A DNA stretch of 64,000 bases, from positions 416,001-480,000 of the forward strand of contig JAMPIV010006376.1 in assembly GCA_024509875.1 (NCBI GenBank), read 5' to 3'. Numbering within the stretch: position 1 is the stretch's first letter; the number at the start of each line of letters is the position of its first letter. The position numbers and the translations under genes are program-made. This document shows positions 58,298-64,000 of the stretch, in pieces. Source of the DNA: Oreohelix idahoensis. Its lineage: Eukaryota; Mollusca; Gastropoda; Stylommatophora; Oreohelicidae. The notes under the pieces are model-generated. The model saw only the letters and a program-made list of their open reading frames with translations, did not search any database and was not told the DNA's origin.

Positions 58298-58346
58298 CGT
58301 TAAGTTGTTTTACCAGCTTCCGCAGTTTCCTTGTATCTCTTTCGAA

Positions 58347-59120
58347 CTAGAAGGTTGGTGGGTCGATTGGCTGGTTAATCAGGATAAGCCCATTGTCATC
58401 CTGCCAGTTTTCAAGCTCCTCACCTCTCCTGTCCATGTGATCATAGCCCCAGCTCTGTGAGTGGCTGTTGAAGTCTCCGCATACAATCAGTCTTTCTTTT
58501 GCTGGGATTGTATCTAGTGCCAGTGGGCGGTCGCTCGGACAGTAGTAGTTGAGCAGGTGGAATTCTGTACTTTCTGTCCTGAGATGAAGCATCTGGTATT
58601 CCGCCCCCTCTATATATGTTTCAAGCTGACATGCACTGATGTTATTCCTCACGAGTATCAGTATTCCACCCTTTCGCCTGTCTATTCGGTCCGATCGGTA
58701 ACACTGGTAGCCTCTGATTTTGACGGCTATGTCCTTGTTGAGGTGGGTTTCTTGCAAGCAGCATACATTTACTTGCTCTTCATTCAAGATATTTTCGAGC
58801 TCTAATTTTTTGCTGTAGCCGTCTTTTTTACTGTTGACGCCTTCAGCATTCCAGTGCATTATTTTAAGTGGTCTTTGCTTTGCTTGGCCAGTAGCTCTAT
58901 TCTCATGCCTCCTGGCTCCACGGTGCAATTGAGAAGGACCCCCAGTAGTAGGGGTTGGGCCCTTTTGAGGCAGAGGGCCCAGCACTGCGCCTGCCTGGGT
59001 GTCCGTCACAGGGCGAGTTCCATAACGTTTTGTAGATATAGGCATATTTCCAATGCGCATATGCGTGGCATCCTGATTGCTGTGGTGCGCCTCTTGGCTG
59101 GTTGCCTCCGTCTTCAGCAC
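58347..59120 (-). pseudogene. AP endonuclease domain of the Nimb-type LINE
   Basis: 257 codons. After an N-terminal Pro/Thr-rich stretch, the endonuclease starts at KIMHWNAEG (metal/DNA contact Asn). It then has LQETHL (catalytic Glu), the GGILILV strand and GDFNSHSQSWGY (Asp-x-Asn). The expected C-terminal SDH box is missing: the frame stops after DPPTF at 58,347, and the text resumes in the pre-RT linker. A deletion here removed the end of the domain. This domain nicks the target DNA. Confidence 0.85.
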
Positions 59121-59246
59121 CTTGACTTGCTAGGGCAAACTGTGGTCCCGCTCGAGTGTAGGACGGCCTGGTTAGTCTTGGTTTTTCGGCCGCTGATGGC
59201 TGCACTTGAGTCCCATCTCCACGTCAAGGAGTTGGCCTCGATGGGG

Positions 59247-59655
59247 AATATTCTTATGTTATGTGTGTTCTTTATTATCATTACTAGCGTTAATATTCTT
59301 ATGTTCTATGTGTTCTTTATTATCATTACCAGCATTAATATTCTTATGTCTTTTACTAGCGTTAATACTCTTGTGTTCTTTATTATCATTACTAGCGTTA
59401 ATATTCTTGTTTTTTTATTATCATTACTAGCGTTAATACTCTTGTCTTCATTATTATCATTACTAGCGTTAATACTCTTATGTTCTTTATTATCATTACT
59501 AGCGTTAATATTCTTATGTTCTTTATTACCATTACTAGCGTTAATACTCTTGTCTTCATTATTATCATTACTTGCGTTAATGCTCTTGTCTTCATTATTA
59601 TCATTACTAGCGTTAATACTCTTGTCTTCATTATTATCATTACTTGCGTTAATGC
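59247..59655. repeat. 45-bp satellite, right part, diverged units
   Basis: Units based on TTATCATTACTAGCGTTAAT with shortened spacers (36-45 bp), more diverged than the 50.6-kb array. The outer units carry a CTTGTCTTCATTATTATCAT variant. Confidence 0.88.
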
Positions 59656-59674
59656 TCTTCTTTGATCCTTAGCC

Positions 59675-59935
59675 GCCGACCGTCAAAGCAGTCAGTGGCC
59701 ATCACGCCTGGTAGCGTCTTGTAGGGCAACAACACATTGATTCCACTTTGCTCGTATCGGTGGCCATCCTTCGTACAGTGCCCCAACTATGGTTCATTCT
59801 TTGCATCTCAGCTTCCACAGTCCTCTGCCAAGTTGTTTTTGGTCGACCTCTCTTTCGTTTTCCTTCAGGAGTCCATAGCATAGCTGTTCTTGTGATGGCA
59901 TTGTTGCGTGGGTGGTTTACTGGTGTTGGAGGGTC
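59675..59935 (-). pseudogene. RTE-like polymerase C-terminus
   Basis: Minus-strand text NAITRTAMLWTPEGKRKRGR, then PKTTWQRTVEAEMQRM, then, after a one-base shift, KWNQCVVALQDATRRDGH and a stop. This is a standard RTE-type ending, from a family distinct from the one with FVEGLCSF ends. The array-side junction is at about 59,660. Confidence 0.75.
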
Positions 59936-61783
59936 CTTCGTTCGATTATTATAAGTTTAGTTGGGATGCTTGCTTATTTATCATTACACAACTTGTGTCC
60001 AAGCAAACCCCGGTTCCGTACGAACTGATCCATTATTACTATAAACTTCTTACAAGAAAGAGTTCATCAGGTCAAAGGACCGTCAACAATGCAAGTTGAA
60101 GCAATCAAACGTAATCAAAGGAATGTGGGTAAGCCTTCGATTCGAGTCCAATATTTATTACAAGTTGACGCACGAAGTCAGTTCACATCGGTATACATTC
60201 ATATATAGTTCATTAGAAATTACATGCATAGTATTCATGTCCGTCCGTGTCAAAACAATATGTCAGATGAACATCGTGGCTATATACGTGCGCTGTTGTA
60301 GTCAACAGCCAGAAATGAGCGCATGAGTTCTTGACAGCTACAATTTGAATCATAATACGATTCTCCTTCCATCATTTAATTTAATTTAATTAATCTCATA
60401 CTTAGATTAATATCCGAACTGACCCTGAGTTCTACATTGATTCATATATATATATATAGGCTATATACTAAGCCTTTTTCCTTGGAAGGAATACACGACA
60501 CGACTTCTTTGCTTGACGGATAGCGTAACAAGGGCCATGAAACCAAGTCACCCAGCGTGACCTTCCCAACGCGAAATGCGTCATAATCTCAGCATATATT
60601 TCGCGTTCAGTATACCGTAAAATATCGACATATTCTATAAATGTTAGTGACCCCTAAACGTTGCGCACGGCTAAACCCCAGCAGACGCCGTCATTTAAAA
60701 TAACACCGTAACAGATTTCCTGTCAGACGGGGGGAAAAAAATCTATTAGATAGTTTTTTTTTTGAACAATATTAATCAAATTATCAAAAATTTAACAAAA
60801 CCCGACGATGGCCTACGATGTTCTATCTAGAACAGTGTCGCGGTCATGTCAGTAATATCTTATAATAAAATCAACGTCATATCATACATATAACTTATAT
60901 TAAATAAGAAAATGTCACTGTCACTAATTAATTAACTAATTAATTTGATGTATGTATCGACTAACTAATAATGTGAGGTGTTATTAAAATTATTCTAACT
61001 AATTAAAATAATTAATTATAATATGTACGTATGGTACTAACTAATTAATATCTAATTGAAGAAAATGAGAAATAGTATAAGAGAGTAAAAGAAATAAAAA
61101 TTGAGAAGTACGGACAATTAAAACTAAATATTAAAGTATACATTAAATTAGAATGCGTGTGAAAGTGAAGTGTAAGGATAGATACCTAATTAAATTAACG
61201 CAATCAGAAGAAAAGAACAGAAAAAATTCATACATTTTAACTATACATGTGAAATGTCATAATATAATATCTATTACCTTAATAATTACACTATTTAAAA
61301 GGTTTAATTGGTGTGATATTATTTTGTTTCATCTTTTCTTAGTATATTTTATTTTTTTATTTCATCACACTTTAAATTTATTTTATTATATATTAATTTA
61401 ATAACTAGAAAATTTAACAATATCGGACATGAAGATCCAATCGTTGTTACATCCTGTTGACTTGTATGAAAGTTCATTAAGACACAAGGTTCATATTATC
61501 GAATTATGATATGATTATCCAATCATTGTTAGTTCCTTTATTAAAACTTTGAACGTAATTTGAATAAGTCATCACCGTATCTGTCCCGTCTACATCAGAG
61601 ATTGTTCCTTTTTACCAGTTTGCAATCGAAATGAGTGATACGCAAAGTCCAAGTGAAGTCCAAATTTTCAACCGATCCGTAAAACTTGATATTTTGATCA
61701 CAATAGTTTATTTCGAAATGTTCTTATTTAAGTAGGAAGTCCAACTGAAGTGTTGTATATTCTGACGTGGCATTAATACCGTT
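59936..61783. other. A/T-rich DNA without recognised features
   Basis: Contains many TAATTAATTAA-type stretches at 60,380-61,080. The 82-codon ORF at 61,153-61,401 is low-complexity and not credible. Confidence 0.35.
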
Positions 61784-62853
61784 TGTTGCGTGAGAAATTC
61801 TCGCAACATCGTTTTATTACAATATCTATTTTATAACGCAAGGGCAACAGCTGCTTGAAATTTATAGTCACTTTTCTCGGTAAGCATTTGTCTTCTCGCG
61901 TTGGTATTGAATGCAGTTAAGTTTTGAGCTGTGGTCATTTTGCGCTGGACTGCGCATGACTGGTCTTGCTTCTTGGTCGATCGATTTCCGCCCACCAGTG
62001 GAGTGAGCGATTTGAATGGCGAGAAAGATGCCTCGCTGAAAGAGGATCTCCGCTATTTTTTGTTCTGTCAGGAATGTGAAAGTCCTCTTATGGATATTTC
62101 GTTTATTCGAGATAATACCTCTAGTGTATTTGCACATGCCGGGAGGCATAATATTTCTGTGTATTTCCTGAAGGCAAGGTAAATTGACTTTCCATTAACT
62201 CTATCGATTTTTGGTCGTGAGCGATTTCGATTCATAGCCTGTCTTCGAAAGTCGTCGTCACGAGATGTTTTCCCAGCTCACATGTCGCTGTATTGTACTG
62301 CATCGGTTGATGCATGTCCCAAGGACCATTACTTGCTACTTTGTTAAATGAACTAGGTTTGGAAAACCTTTATTATCTAGAGGATATTTTTGAGGACATT
62401 ATTTATACTTCGGCAGACGTGTCTGTCTTGCTGAAGTCAGACTAAGGAGAGTGAACTGATCTCATACATCTGGTTATCTCCTGGCTGTTATAGAAAAGGA
62501 TGGAGTTTTTCACCTGACTACATTTACAGCACTATGAAATATAACATGCATCTGACTCATCATTGTAATGCTGTCTACCGTCTATTGCTGTATTGAATGT
62601 TGCTGTGATAATGACTGTTTGATGTGCCTACATATTCGCGTAACCATTTTGTCACTGTGGCGTCCACAATAAATAATGAAGAAAAACGTCAACGGCTGTT
62701 ACAAGAATCATTGACTTTATACGTCGTGAGTTTACTGACGTCCTATGTGGATTGCCCTGTTATTTTGTATGAACATTGTTTTGACTGAACACATCTGCAC
62801 ACTACACAAAACCAGACATGCGGATACCATCCATCATCATATGGCATCACGCA
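61784..62853 (+). repeat. Putative 5' LTR of gypsy element 4
   Basis: Starts TGTTGCGTGAGAAATTC, like the LTR start of element 1, and ends ...CATCACGCA. Length is about 1,070 bp (element 3: 1,090). AATAAA lies near 62,670, about 180 bases before the end. Four bases inside the end is TTGGTGGCC, in the place of the primer-binding candidate of elements 2 and 3. The ends are inferred by comparison, since no second LTR is in the window. Confidence 0.6.
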
Positions 62854-64000
62854 TCATTTGGTGGCCATAAGCTGGTTTGATTCTGGTACCAGCAAACACG
62901 GGGTCCCTTACCCACTTCATTTTCAACAAGAATTCATCAGCATCCTTCAAGAAATTAACATTCTTCAATACAGTCAACATCTTCAAAATTTTCAAAGTAC
63001 TCGGCGTTGCCCGGTAAAAGTCAAAATTTCAACTTTTTGACGGAAACAAGAATTTGACAGTACCCGGCGTTGTTACATGTTGCCGGATAACTCGGACTGC
63101 TGTTATCTTTTACGCAAGTCAAGCAAGTTGCTGCTGTCAAGGTTCCAGTGCTGTCGTTTTTTGTGAAGGTCAAGTGCCGGTTGAAACGGGTTGTTTTCTG
63201 AAGAAGGCCAAGTACCGATTTCCATCAACTTACTTTTGGATTAGAAGGTCAAGTGCCGAAACAACTCAACACACAGTATTTCAGAAGCTCTTGTACCATC
63301 GTGTTAGCAGTGGAAGCAGTTCAGATGTGCCATCATCGTTGGAGCTTCGCTCTTTAGGACGTTGATTGACATCCGTTTTTTCTGCTGTTCTACGATTGGA
63401 AGCCTATAAGTTAAGTGGCCTGTTTGTATGTAAACTGTGCCCTTATACTTCTGCTGAGTCTTCTGTGTATCATCTCATTCTATATGTTATATGTTTATAT
63501 GTTATTTGTATATTTATATGTTTATATTTCAGCGGGTTCTCGGTTGGGTGGTGTCTCCGTTAGATTATGCCACGTCATAGAGGTCGTCTATTGTGAGCGT
63601 TTTCTGTAGGGTTTGCAAATTTCCGATACTGGAATTTGCTAAGCGACTTCTGTTGCTATTTATGTTAGCTGTGATGACATGTTTTAATATTGTTTTCGTT
63701 ATTATTTCGCATTCTTTAGTTTTGTTTTGATTTGTTTGTATTTGTTAGCCTACTCTTGTCTATAATTTAGTTTCATACAACATTTTTGTTTATACACTGT
63801 GGTGTCATGTATTTTGTTTAATTCTATCGCAGATATCGTCACATTTTTTGTGATATTTCATTAATTTCTGCTTTATTTTTAGTTGATTTCTGCGAACGTT
63901 TTTGTATTGTTGCTGATCTTTGTTATTGTTTACATTGTTATTGTTTACATTGTTTGCATTGTTTACATTTTCAATGTTTACATTCTGCATGTGTTTACAT
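62854..64000 (+). other. Leader of gypsy element 4, continuing past the window
   Basis: T-rich non-coding DNA similar in character to the leaders of elements 2 and 3, which are about 1.1 kb. The gag start should therefore lie at or just beyond 64,000. No credible ORF is present. Confidence 0.45.

Larger units (their letters stand above)
55703..59246 (-). mobile_element. I/Nimb-type LINE, nearly full length, inactive
   Basis: 3,544 bp on the minus strand. The 5' end is CCCCATCGAGG (59,246), followed by a short 5' UTR, one coding region with AP endonuclease, RT and RNase H in that order, and a 3' end with a (GAA)n tail at 55,703. It has exact 11-bp target duplications AATATTCTTAT (55,692-55,702 and 59,247-59,257). 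It inserted into the 45-bp satellite. The coding region has an internal deletion, two in-frame stops and a frameshift. No ORF1 is present. The domain set is that of the I group of LINEs; Nimb is the likeliest clade, by inference. Confidence 0.9.

Noticed and set aside
61153..61401. 82-codon hydrophobic ORF
   Set aside because: Phe/Ile/Leu-rich translation of A/T-rich DNA, with no supporting feature.

Overview
The window is eukaryotic, animal-like DNA, AT-rich and almost entirely repetitive. I find no convincing host gene, ordinary tRNA gene or rRNA gene. The mix of Ty3/gypsy LTR elements, RTE-type LINE 3' ends, an I/Nimb-type LINE (endonuclease, reverse transcriptase and RNase H), tRNA-derived SINEs, a hAT remnant and long minisatellites suggests a lophotrochozoan, most likely a mollusc. 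That assignment is inference from repeat types only.

Layout. 1-13,438: two nested Ty3/gypsy elements on the minus strand. Element 1 (window edge to about 6,941) sits in the 3' UTR of element 2 (6,942-13,438). 13,439-13,520 and 21,601-23,480 are two parts of one 11/12-bp minisatellite. It is split by element 3 (plus strand, 13,521-21,600), whose 1,090-bp LTRs differ at only 2 positions. 23,950-25,140: fragments of RTE LINEs and a SINE. 25,602-32,253: a 6.65-kb unit with 863-bp long direct repeats, one 341-codon ORF and an otherwise non-coding interior. 32,400-40,183: deleted RTE and Nimb-type copies, a 30-bp minisatellite, a hAT pseudogene and simple repeats. 40,184-42,991: a 2.8-kb insertion bounded by TG...CA inside a GATA microsatellite. 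43,200-50,650: SINEs, nested RTE 3' ends, a 25-bp minisatellite and a piggyBac-like MITE. 50,650-52,397 and 55,640-59,655: a 45-bp satellite, its second block split by a 3.5-kb Nimb-type LINE with an exact 11-bp target duplication. 53,607-53,862: a perfect SINE palindrome. 61,784-64,000: the 5' LTR and leader of a fourth gypsy element that runs off the right edge.

Main results. (1) Element 1 has one open frame from codon 4096 to the window edge in the order Gag, protease, integrase, reverse transcriptase. Integrase precedes RT, the copia-like order known in the Gmr1 group of Ty3/gypsy elements. (2) Elements 2 and 3 share a derived, defective architecture. Integrase and the N-terminal half of RT are absent, and an RNA recognition motif (RRM) follows the protease. 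The polyprotein ends after RNase H, as expected if integrase is upstream in this lineage. (3) In element 3 the capsid region is also replaced, by a long coiled coil. Together with its near-identical LTRs and broken ORFs, this suggests a non-autonomous family copied in trans. (4) RTE and Nimb-type LINEs are each present as internally deleted derivatives, and two different minisatellites have grown from the same short segment of an RTE C-terminus.
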